Shown here: in pieces, positions 53,327 through 64,000 of the stretch
Numbering within the stretch: the stretch's first letter is position 1
Layout: every line of letters starts with the position of its first letter
Assembly (NCBI GenBank): GCA_014706295.1
Contig: JACSVZ010000002.1
Coordinates: forward strand, 133,494,700-133,558,699
Reading direction: 5' to 3'
DNA length: 64,000 bases
Source: Lycocorax pyrrhopterus obiensis
Lineage: Eukaryota > Chordata > Aves > Passeriformes > Paradisaeidae
Translations under genes and position numbers: made by a program
The notes under the pieces: model-generated
Databases searched by the model: none
Seen by the model: only the letters and a program-made list of their open reading frames with translations
What the model was told of the DNA's origin: nothing

Positions 53327-56300
53327 AATCAGAGAGCTCAGGCTGTATCTTTTCTATTTGTGGGGAATGTTTAGATTTACAGAGTAGCTCAGCTTATTAT
53401 ATATCTGCCTTGATTGCTGGATAAGGTTCGTTGATTAAAAACAGAATAAGATGCATTTTTATAACACTAAGGGAACCCACTGCCCCCTGCCTCTGCCTCC
53501 CATCACTCTTTGTCCAGATCTCTCTCAGCTCTCCCAGCACTTGCCCGCCGCCCAAGGTGTGGCTGTAAATCAAGTTTAACTTGAACTTTCAAGGAGCAGG
53601 AGCTGCCTGAGCTGCGTGGAGCATGAGTGCTTGGTCCTGAGCATCCCTTTTCTCCTTCCAGTGGCTGATGTGGACCTAAAGCCATGGCACGGCCAGCCCT
53701 GAGTTTGAGCGCTGCTTCTTTGTTTGATGTTGTAGCTTGTGTTCACTTGTTCATCATCCACAGCTTCGTAAAAGAAAGTTTGATCAAAGATCACCTCCAC
53801 AGTGGAGGAGTGAAGAGGCAGATTTCCATCATCCAGCTGTCCTCCTTAGAATTAGCAGGAGCTATCAGAGGCTCTGCAGACGTGACCACTTCCCTTCAAT
53901 GTGCAAATGGGATCTGGACTTGTGAGAATCAGGCAATTATTCATTTCCTTCCCTGAAAAACTGAGGAGGCTTGTGGCGACCACAGCAGCACCTGTGCAGA
54001 GGTTGTAGTAATGCTGAAGCCTGGAGGCTGCCACACGAGACAAATGCCCCGTGCTGATGGCAGCTTCACACCTCACCTGAAGGCTCATATCTCTTGGGAG
54101 CAGAGAAAAAGCCCTGCTCAGCTGGAACACCAGGTTCAAGTCTGCCTTGAACAGCTGCTGCCATTTAGTGCCAAGTGATACGAGGTAGTTTTTTGAAACG
54201 GATATGGTGGCTGCAGTAGAGTGGCATTTTAATGCCTAATTCTGTGATAAGAAGAGAAATTCTGGTATAAAGTTATACTGACTTGTGGGGTTTGATAGCC
54301 TGGTCTGCTCTAATTCTGCCAATTTCTAAAGCTTTTGCTCCTTGTGAGCTTGATTTACCTCTGATGCTTTGTGGCGTTAGGTTGCTTTCTTGGCTCCATA
54401 ACACACAACTGAGGGTCTTTCTTTCCCTTTTATTTGCTTCATTGGTGTCTTGAAGTGCTAGGAACATTTGGAAGCTGAGTTTTTTTTTTTTTCTTTCTCA
54501 GGTATCTGAAAATTCATTCAAAAATTTTACTGGAAGGATAAAGGATTTTATTTTATTGGATTGGATTGGGTATTCTTTGAAGCAGGGAAGGCCTTCAAGG
54601 AAAAATTACTTTTTGGAATTAAAAAGTAATTTTTTGTGAAACTGGTCTTAGCCAACAGTAGAATAATTTTCTAATCACTTAAATTCAGTCTGCAGTGTGG
54701 TGGTACTCAGCTTGACTCTTATTACCACTGTGAGTTTTCATTTCATACAACAAAATTGACCTGACCCCTGTATAGAACCTATGTGCAAATTTGTTGTTCT
54801 TTTTTATGCTCCCTACTTTTGAAAGTCAGCCCACTCCCACTTGAGGACCACTCCTTGGATTTGTGATCCCCGAGTCTGTTACAGGTCCCAAGGTGTCCTA
54901 CTAGAGAACACAGAGCTGCAGCACTGCTGGCACAAAGTGGCTTCATTGATAAACTGGCAACTGACGAGTTACAGTCTTCAGTCATAGATGTACCCAGTTA
55001 CGGCATTCATCATATTCACACTGTTTTGTTTCTACACATGAAAGTGAATGAATCCATCAGCTCCCTTTAAGCAAGCTGCATCACTCTTTTATCAACACTG
55101 TCATTTAAACTTAGGATACCAGACTGCGTATATCCATCAGTCCCAGAAATGAACTTTGGTTCATAGGGAAATTCTTGCTGCAAAGAATTTCAAAAAATCA
55201 AATTTATTTCTTTCTGAGAAAAAGATCCTTTAAGTAAACTTGCCAAGCTTCCAGTTTCTTTGTCTATTGTTACTTGTTTCAAGTGATAGTGGGTTTTTTT
55301 TAGTTCCCTAAAATATGTTAATATGGGAGGGGTTTGGGCTTTGTTCATTGTTATTTTCAAGTTATGAACATAGCACCAGGTCCCTATCTCTCTTTTACCC
55401 CTGCTTTTATGTGTAAATGTTTCGTAACTATCTGTATGAATTTTCCAAGTAAAAAGCATTTTCTTGGAACTGTTTTTCCTTGTGGAAAGTCTTTTACCCT
55501 TAACTTCATTGTGTTCAAAACCAAAAGCCTGAAAACAGCATTCCTACACTACTTCTTTGTTTCCAGATTTTAAGATCTATTATGCAATAGCATAGTGCGT
55601 AATCATAATTATGCATTCATGATGATGTTTGTACTGGCTTAACTCAGGAATAGTGTGAGAAAGCTAATCTCGAAGCTACAGGCTGTTTTCCTGGACTTTA
55701 GATTCTGATCTGAGCTGTTTGTTGAGTCTTACTGGAACCAGAGCCCCATACTCACCAGTCTTGCTGCTGGATTCTCCATCTTTATCTCCAGTCCCAGTGA
55801 AGGACCTTCACCCATTCTTTTGAAACTTTTTTTTCGTGGAAGCTTGCGTAGCTGCAGTTCTTAGTCATGCTGCATATAATCAGTACACTGAAACAATTTA
55901 AATGAGAGCTGCATTATACAGAGATGTCATACATGCTACAAAAACTGAGGATACTTTTAGTCTGTCATTGGCATTTTAGGGAAATTAATTTTCATTTTTG
56001 TATGAGAACAGTGAAATAAAATCCTCATGCTTTTAAGGGAGGGGGAAAAAATTACCTGATTATGTGTATCATATTCTTCAACTGGAAGAAAGTAACTGCT
56101 TGCAAAGTAAAGGTGCTGCTCTGCTCAGTTCATCTTCTTGGTCCAAGCTTTCTGAAATGATAAAGAAAATGTAAGCACCATGAATCTGTAATTCAGATCT
56201 GTGACAGATCATATTAATGAGAAAGCACAGAATTTTGGAAAGTATTTTCTCTGAAATCCTCATATTAATCAGTTACTTAATACCACTATTATTTATTTTA

Positions 56301-56631
56301 AAATCTATGCAAAATTTGTTGGTATAGAAGAAAAAATAAAACTGCTAAAATACTGCACAGTCATGTGTTACAATCTATCGAACTGATTTTCTTTTGAAGT
56401 CTATTTTAATATTTTGAGGGGTTTTTCACTGATAATATCTCAGAAGGCGTTTTCAGTAGAATAAAAAAAATTTAAAATTTTACATAAAAACACAAAGCAT
56501 ATCTTATGAAAGTTTAACCAGCTAAAGGAAGATTTACAACATTCCATCTTTGATATACTAGAAAAACAGAAATTATAAGTGAATAGATAATAACCAGGTA
56601 ATTCCAATTATTTGTAAACTTTTCAATCAGT

Positions 56632-56655
56632 ATTATATATATATAGTGTGTGTGT
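56632..56655. repeat. (TA)n(GT)n short microsatellite
   Basis: About six TA units followed by five GT units. Confidence 0.85.
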
Positions 56656-57566
56656 AAAGTTAACTGCTCTCCTCATTACCTGTGAACAAGAACACATAGA
56701 ATTACAGTGAAAATCACTAAAGGAACCTTGTTCCAGTTTATTTATACATAAGCTGTCGAGTCTTGTGCATAATGCAACTGCGTACCTACTAGCAACACAC
56801 TTGCAGAAGTTCATTTAAATTTGTTTTTTTATAGACACAAGAAGCTGATTTTAAAGCCATCCCTAAGAAGATTGTCCTTGATTTTACATTATCCTGGGTG
56901 GGTGTTTCAATTTCTTCCATTTACTATCACTCTCGCTGGGGAAAAAATATCCTAGTGTCTGCTTAATAGTGATGGAATTTTCTACATGAAGATGTAAGGA
57001 GGAATTAGGTTTTACCCCATAATTATATATTAAATCAGTGTTAAAATACAGTTGTAATCAAATCCTTTCATATCCCAAGGCCACACATTTGATACAGTAC
57101 ATTGGAAGGTCAGAATACTTAGCTGAGTATACACCCCTTGAGACTCAACAGATGTACAGATACGCAGCCTAATCCCAAAAATGCATTCATAAGTCTGGAA
57201 GATCAGAATTGAGCCTTAATTCTCTAAAGGACTGCCACAATGTTGTGTGGTCCTTTCATCCAAATTAGAATGATTCATTATGCCTAGTCCATTAGCACCA
57301 TCAGGGATAGGTGTGGGCCATAAAATCTGCATTAGGATTTCTAAATATGTCAAGGATAATCTTAAAAGGAGATAAACTGGGATGTTTCAACTGAACTAAA
57401 AATAATTAATCAAAGTCATACATGTAGACTTCTGATTGTTGAATCATGCTTTAAACTTCTACCTTAAATGATTATTCAATCTTAACAAATATAAAACCTG
57501 GGCAGAGGATTGTATGTTGGATTTATTCTCTTACTTAAAAGTACCCCATTTCCTCTTAGTAAAGAC

Positions 57567-57571
57567 GTATA

Positions 57572-57605
<34 letters not shown>
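57567..57605. repeat. (TA)n microsatellite
   Basis: TA units interrupted once by TGTG, then about 12 more TA units. Confidence 0.95.
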
Positions 57606-58209
57606 AAGCTGATAAAAGCATGCATAAAAATCTTAAAAAGTCCTCAAGAAAGGCATAGATTCTTTTCTATTCCCCAATTCTATTTCAAATCAGAGAGGAA
57701 TTTATGTATAATATTTTGTGTGCATTCTGTGTGTGCAGCACTGAAGTTCAAATATTGTGTAATGCATCACCAAGAGAATTACACTGCAATGCCTACACCA
57801 TTGACTACAATGCCTTTGTATTGAATATGTATTTCGTAAAGACCTCACAGTATTCATTGGAAATGTAATCCTAATAGAGCTGCACTCATTTATACATTTA
57901 AAATATTGGACAAGCATATACAAAGAACTTTTTATTTTCTCCCTCTTTAGTCCTGGGAAATAAAAAAAAAAGTTGAAATTAAAAAAATGCTGTCTTTTAC
58001 TTCTGCTGTAGTGTGACTTATTCACCATTCATGACAAAAACATTCACTTTTCTAAAGTAAAATACACAACCGGAGTTTGCAGTTCCAAACAAAGTAATAA
58101 CAGCATATAATAAGCAGAATCTAAAACTAGCTATTCTGTAGTTTTGTGTAATGGATGATTTATAGAAGGCTTTATGCATGTCCTTTTTTATTTTTGTATT
58201 TTTAATGGA

Positions 58210-58492
58210 TTCATAGAATCATAGAATGGTTCGGGTTGGAAGGGGCCTTAAAGATCATCCACTTCCAACACCCCTACCTGGGGCAGGGACACCTTCTGCT
58301 AGACCAGGCTGCTCAGTGGCCCATCCAGCCTGGCCTGGAACACTTCCAGATGTAGGGAATCTTCTTCTCTGAGCAACCTGTGCCAGTGCCTTACCACTCT
58401 CACAGTGAAACATTTCTTCCTTGTAGCTAATCTAAACCTACTCTTCTTCAGTTTAAATCCATTCCCCCTTGTCCTATCATTACCCCTTTTTC
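58210..58492 (-). mobile_element. CR1 LINE 3' fragment, antisense
   Basis: Begins with the diagnostic 'tcatagaatcatagaatggt', then 'tcgggttggaaggggcctta', 'aagatcatcc', 'ggcccatccagcctggcctg', and ends near 'ccattcccccttgtcctat'. On the minus strand the ORF2 C-terminus is partly readable (SRFRLATRKKCFTVRVVRHW, then a block ending in RLDGPLSSLV). The clearest bird-type CR1 in the window. Confidence 0.95.
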
Positions 58493-61379
58493 TATTCCTT
58501 AGATAAAAATAAACATATGATACATGAAATTTGGACTTCTGGAAAAGGTGATTTAAATCATCCAGGATAAAAAATATAACAGACAAAAAATTACAAAATT
58601 GCTCTAAACTAGAAATTACTCAGTACCACACTGAACTAAGCTGCAGATACAGCAATCATTTTGGATGGCTTTAGTGTAAACAGCTAGACCATGGGACCAG
58701 GCAGAATTAATCCATATGCAATATAAATGCCTTCATGTCTTCTACAAAAACCTCTGTAATTGTCTCCTTGATCATCTGAAATACCTATTGTCGCATTAAC
58801 TGCCCCAAGCCCAAATGATATGTGTGCAAAGTGAGAGACCAGTTGTCAGAAGCTTACTGGGGGTTGATGGTTTATCTCACAGTTTAGTCCCTCAACCTAT
58901 CCAGAGTAAATTCGATGTTTGCAGAATTGCAGTTGAGCCATACTGAGCAGAGCATTCATCTATCTTGTGTGAAAAATGTTCAGCAAAAGGGAAATAAGTG
59001 ACATTCAAGCAAGTGCATTCAGAAAGTGTTTACTGGCAACTATCAACATGGTCTCGTTAGTAGAGAGATGAAATTCTTAGAGTAGACAATAATTTACAAC
59101 AGTGAGGTTAACCCAGTAGGAAAAATGCACTGATAATTCAGCGTGAAAGTGTGCAAGCAGCACTGCATTATATCTTGTCTAAAGATAAGTTATATAGTGT
59201 GTGATTTCATCAGTACAGGTGCATGTCATCTCTGAAATAGTATTATCCAAAGTATTCAACTTTACAGTAAAGCAGAAAGGTTCAGCACCTATGGCAGATA
59301 CCTGAACACTAAGACACATTGACAGTGCTCATGCTACCTACAGGTATCAACTCACCACAACAGAGATGATTCACTTAGGGTTGTCAACTTTCAGAATATC
59401 CTTGGCACATCTATGCTAATCACAGCACTGAGTAAGAATACGATTTCCTGGTTCTGGTCATTGTGTAAACACACGTATATAGACTGCTTTCCCAAAGAAC
59501 AGAATGAACAGGAAAGAGAGTAATGGGAAAAATAAAATGAGAAAATGAAGTCAAGAGAGTGATGGCAAAATACACAGCTATCCATCCCATGCTCTTTGAG
59601 AAAGGAAGTTATCTATACATAGTCAGGTATTCGTAAAATTGGGAAAAAGAAGTGGGAGGAATGGGCAGGGGAGGAGCAGCTGTGGAGTGAAGCCAGATGA
59701 AGACCTAAGAGGAAGGAAGGACAGGAGTAGAAAGCCCATCAAGACAGAATGATGTGGGCAGTGGAAGATCACTGAGTGTTCAGAGGTCCATTTTCCAGCT
59801 TTTCCATTCCCATTCCAGTAAGTTGGTAGTCATCTTCTCCAGGACCACAGAAGCCGACAGAAGGAATCACCAGGACTCAGCTAGGTCCAGGTGTTCCAGA
59901 ATATGGATTTATTTAAACGTTTTTAGAACTGGGGAAGGGTTTGAAGATGCATTCCAAGGGTATCCTGAGTTAAATAGACCAAGTTGAAGTTGCTTTTGAC
60001 AGCATTACTTTGTACCTAAGTTACAGTGACATTTGATTTATGTTTATTTTACAGATTTGAAAAAAAAATGCATTCTAGTTAGGTAAAATGAAATGATCCC
60101 CATGTTTAGCAAACATTTAATTTGCATTAGGCAGGCACATTTGATAGTAATAAAAATTTTGAAATCATATTAAAATCCTGACAAGTGTTGGAAAATATTA
60201 ACATACCTAGGGTGTGGGGTTTTTTTGTTTGAATAATTTCTTTGGTCTGCTTTAGGTTTGTGGATGAAGTGTACATAGTGATACATGGTGAAATGTATGT
60301 TCAGTCTTGTCACTTGACAAGTGATGATCCCTTGGGGTAAACAGCAGGGTTTCTCAGTTGCAGGGAATCCCAGCTGTCTTTTGGGATTCCATCTGTGTGC
60401 ACATTTTTCCCCCCTTTTTTTTGTGTTTGAAACATTTAAAGGCTTTGGTTTGACCACAGCCTCTTCAACCGTTACCAATATTTTTCTTCTACTATCACAA
60501 AAAAAAATAGTGGAAAGTAGATCCTTCTTTTCTTCATCACTAGTTTCATGGCCCATCACAAGTAACAATTTTTCTGTGCAGATATACATTTGCTTGAACA
60601 CTCCTCTGAAATCCTGGATCCCATAAAATTGTAAAGTAACTAAAACAATTATGCCATGCTGTCTAAAGATTTAGGTGAAATTAACTGCATACGTTATGTT
60701 GGTCTCAGTTTTTCAAAGGTTTTTGGGGTTGGGTTTTTTTTTTTCAACCACAATGACTAAGGATTGCAAAATTTCTTTTGCATTTAGTTCAAGGTCACAC
60801 CTACAGACATAGTAGAGGCTGTGAAAGCTGAAATGCTGGTGCAGTTGTAAGATTCCAGAGTGGGTGTTTACAGCTGGAGACTGTCATGTCTTTACTTTAA
60901 TTGGTGATGTTGTCATTGGCATGGAAGCACAGCACTGAAAACCTCCTGACATCTCCAGTGCTGTGTTAGTGGACAGGAGTTGCCTCTGCACGTCTAGCAG
61001 AGAAAGCTGTGGCACTGTGAAGTGCTGCCACGGGCCTTGACTGGCAGGTTTTCCAGAAAAACCCTTGAGATAAATATTCTTCCAAGACTGAATCCTCCTT
61101 GGAAAAAGATAAGAGGTTTCAGGGAAGGTACAGAAATTGAAAGACAGTCCAGCTGATTGCATACAAATCAACAACAAAATGTGGGTCTGTGTCTGTCCAT
61201 TGGGCTGTTTGGATGGGATTGTCTTAGAGCTTTATGAATTTGTAATCAATTACAAGGTAAAGAAATGCATTGGGACAGTCAGTGTGAGAGGTGATAAAAT
61301 GGAGTTACCACTCTTATTATTCAAGACCATCTTAAATATTAACTAATTAAGGGTAGCTTGAGACCTATACAAATATCTG

Positions 61380-61437
61380 TTATTGCTCTGTCCAGAATGA
61401 CCCTTAGGAGCCCTTCCCAACTGAATTGATTTGATGA
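61380..61437 (+). mobile_element. CR1 3' terminal stub
   Basis: Short match to the CR1 end: 'atgacccttaggagcccttc' then 'ccaactgaattgatttgatg'. Only the last 60 bases or so. Orientation is +, from the 'cccttcccaac' block. Confidence 0.45.
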
Positions 61438-62869
61438 GCTTACAGAGTTTGTTGAATTGAGTATGGTGATCATCAAAGGTGAACTCAGCCTCTCAAGAGG
61501 GGATGTTCTGCAGCTTCAGCATGTCAACCCTGTGATGATCCAATTGAATTTAAATTGAATTTCAAAGTAGAAACCTCCGTCAGTATATTAACTGGTGTTT
61601 TGCTAGCCCAGACTCATATCTGAAGGCACCTGAGATATGTTTACAGCTCTTCTCCCAGTACCCTCTTGGTTTTAATTGACTATATAAACTAACTCTACCC
61701 AGCGGGCATTGGAACTATCTCCAGGGGCATGAAGACATTCTGGTAATACTCTGTGTCTTTCGTGGGAACTCAGGCTCTTTGGAAGATTTAGAAAGAAAAT
61801 CTGTTTGCAGGAACCAAAATACAGTAAGAAACAAAGCCTTTGAGTATCAATACATCTCCTTAAATAGTGTTGAACATTTATTGGAGCACTGTGCCTGGGA
61901 CAGAATGGTCGTGTCACAGTGACTTACTGAACGTGAGCTCAGTAGCTCAGTAGCTGTTGCTTCAACACAGCTTCTTAAGAAACAGCTAGCACTGATCAGG
62001 CATTTGACATCAGAATTTCATAGATTTCAAACAACTTGATCATGCTGCATTTTTCTTCAGTGTGGGGGTTTCCTCAAGTTTCTGCCAGGCCACACACATC
62101 ATATGTTAGAAATCTTTGCAGGGAAGAGCCCGTCTAATGTTACTTGTCAGCACTGATTCCATTTAACAAGACTGCAAAGCTATTTTCAGCCTGCTGCGAT
62201 GGCTATTTTTATCTCCATTAACCTCTTGACTGAATATAAACATTTATTGAGGGTTACCTCCCTTGTTTGTCCAGTTTCTTCAAAGGTTAGTGAGAAGTGG
62301 ATGCTTGCCTGACCTCTTTTATCCTCATTAGCTAATTCTAATTGTTCCCTGAGAGATCACAGTTTTGACCCTGCTTGTCCTTGTCAAATTTGTCTAGTTA
62401 TGGCATGAAAACATTAGCAGAAATTGCATTTTTAGGGAAACATTGATCGAGTGTAGAATCTACAGTTACCTAGTGTAGAGCAGTCAACAAAACTGTGGGT
62501 CTTTAATGTGCACTCGTTTAAAAAATGTGAGGTTGTTACTGTATGGCCCCATCTTACTGACACCCCTTAGCAGATCCCTGTGATTATACTTAGGCAGTAG
62601 GGAGAATGTTTTGTAAGCTTTTGAGTAATGTGTAGCCATTCTTTCGGAGGGAGAAATGAAATTATGTTTGGTTTTTGAAGTCTTATTTGTAAGAAGCTGC
62701 AATATTGTTGCTCCTGTGTCAAGAAAGCTTTTTTTTGCGTGTGTGTACAAATGTACATTTCTTAAGCTAGAGATATTCCTACTAGCACTTTAAAAAAAAA
62801 CCAAAACAAAACAGTGTAAAGTAGGTAACACCTACCACCACTGTTTTGGGAATGACCAAGTAAATTTTG

Positions 62870-63355
62870 CCATATGACAAGTACGTCTTATGAATTACAG
62901 GACGATTTTCATAGAAGTCTCTGACAGTCAGAACATGAATGTACTTTACTTCAAGTAGGATGATATCCCAAAGGTAAAGAGCTGTCATGAAGAACGTGTT
63001 GCCCTGCCAAGACTTTCTTCGGTGTCAAGCCAAGGAAGCCCTTTTTCATGTTCCGTGGTGGTTCTCAGCTGTGGTTGTACAGTTGAGACAAAGGACCTGG
63101 CAGGTCTCAATTAGGTATCTCAAACAGACAGGTCCCAGGCTTCGCAGGTTGTAACCAGTGCCTTAAATTCCACAGACACTTAGTGCAAATTAAAAAGCAC
63201 TGGTGTAATGTGCTCAAAGCACGATATCCTGCTTTAGAAGCTGGTTGCCGCATTCTGCACCCGCTTCAGCTTTCAAATGGATTTAAAATGTAGCCTCAGG
63301 TATAGCGCATTGCAGTAGTCTAATCTTGAGGTGATAAAGGCATGACTGATTTAAC
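62870..63355 (-). pseudogene. Ancient LINE (L2/CR1-like) ORF2 reverse-transcriptase C-terminal relic
   Basis: The reverse complement of 63240-63350 reads HAFITSRLDYCNALY, then a Leu/Lys stretch, and VQNAA. This is the well-known block after the catalytic motifs of L2/CR1-type LINE reverse transcriptases (family form ...TSRLDYCNALY-G-P---KLQ-VQNAAARLLT). About 20 codons on it reads EHITPVL, again as in the family. Further along (63135-63170) it reads FKALVTT, and near 62.95-63.0 kb, in another frame, LYLWDIILLEV, like the LWN-LPLEVR motif near the ORF2 end. Several stops and at least one frameshift make it dead. Which LINE clade (L2, L3 or an old CR1) I cannot settle by eye. Divergence suggests it predates birds. 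Confidence 0.7.
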
Positions 63356-64000
63356 CATAGCTTCTTTTTATCTTGGACTGGGGTCTTTTCATTTTAACCA
63401 TTTTAAGGAAATGGCCTTTCCTGAATCAGCAGGCTTGCTTCAGTTCTTACTATGTAATAAAGCGTAAGAGCAAGCCTCTCTCGGTGGTGAACACCTATGA
63501 ATGTGTAAACCTCACAGGATGCCAGACCCCAAGAACTGCTGCCGTGGTCCTGACCTGCCTTACAGCTCACACAATATGCCGCTAAGGTGCATCAAAGGGA
63601 AGCCACTGCTGGTATCCCTCAGTGGAGCTGCCAAGCTTTACAAGCAGCTGGGGTCTTGTGAAGTTTTGCTTTCATATTAAAATAAGTTTATTTACATATC
63701 TGTGCAGCTTGGGAGCAGAGCTATGGGAGAATGGGAAATTCTTTTGAGGTGCCCACCAGTTCTTCTGGGCTAGCAGAGCTGTGAGACGAAACACCCTGTT
63801 CCTGCTCCAGCCTATCTCTAGTGCTTAGAGACCCCTTACAGCTGCAGAGCTGATTACAAGTTTAACTGCCAAGCCGACCTGGAAGCTAATATAGTGATAA
63901 CCATGGAGTTCTTTAAGTTCCAAAAAAGCCCTGTAAATGGGGAACAGCAAAGCAGACGCACATGCTGACTGCCGGTGCTCAGTCTACCTGCTGCTGCCGC

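Noticed and set aside
54475..54502. Strong T-run plus CAG resembling a splice acceptor
   Set aside because: No open, recognisable coding frame follows it. T-runs are common in this intron.
58299..58586. 95-codon - open frame
   Set aside because: Its C-terminal half is the CR1 ORF2 end, so it is part of the CR1 fragment and not a host gene.
60170..60601. 143-codon - open frame
   Set aside because: Low-complexity composition and no family resemblance. Treated as chance.

Overview
This window looks like avian nuclear DNA. The evidence is an AT-rich, mostly non-coding sequence, several CR1 LINE 3' ends with the usual bird-type tail (ATTCTRTG-like on one strand, TCATAGAATCATAGAATGG on the other), low overall repeat density, and one vertebrate coding exon. 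There is no bacterial gene organisation, operon, CRISPR array, phage or plasmid feature. The many short open frames of 60-160 codons are what chance gives in 64 kb of AT-rich DNA.

The only coding sequence I can assign is a 119-nt internal exon on the + strand (17840-17958). It has a pyrimidine tract and AG acceptor before it and a GTATGT donor after it. Its 39 complete codons match the N-terminal part of ZFPM2 (FOG2), the multi-zinc-finger cofactor of GATA4/5/6, at the point where its PR-domain-like region begins. The rest of the window is best read as the introns on either side: about 17.8 kb upstream and 46 kb downstream, both running off the window. ZFPM2 is known for very large introns, so this layout is expected.

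The introns hold mostly unique AT-rich DNA with a scatter of repeats. CR1 3' fragments of different age lie near 11.7, 20.3, 23.5, 27.1, 28.6, 37.5, 58.2 and 61.4 kb. An ancient LINE reverse-transcriptase relic on the minus strand near 62.9-63.35 kb still reads TSRLDYCNALY. There is a short hAT-like palindromic element near 32.8 kb, a tRNA-derived SINE relic near 33.2 kb, and several fragments that resemble old amniote interspersed repeats near 19.3, 30.4, 41.0 and 49.8-50.0 kb. Microsatellites include (TA)n at 41.46 and 57.57 kb, (GTTG)n at 44.59 kb and (AAAT)n at 51.2 kb.

Possible regulatory DNA is less certain. Stretches at 42.5-43.0 and 46.6-47.6 kb have the look of conserved non-coding elements. 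A perfect RFX X-box lies at 53313 and a perfect CRE palindrome at 50005. Local CpG clusters stand out near 16.1, 22.5 and 25.7 kb. An exon-like open frame with a good acceptor context at 50813-51012 is the best candidate for something unannotated. I saw no sign of a new multi-gene biological system.
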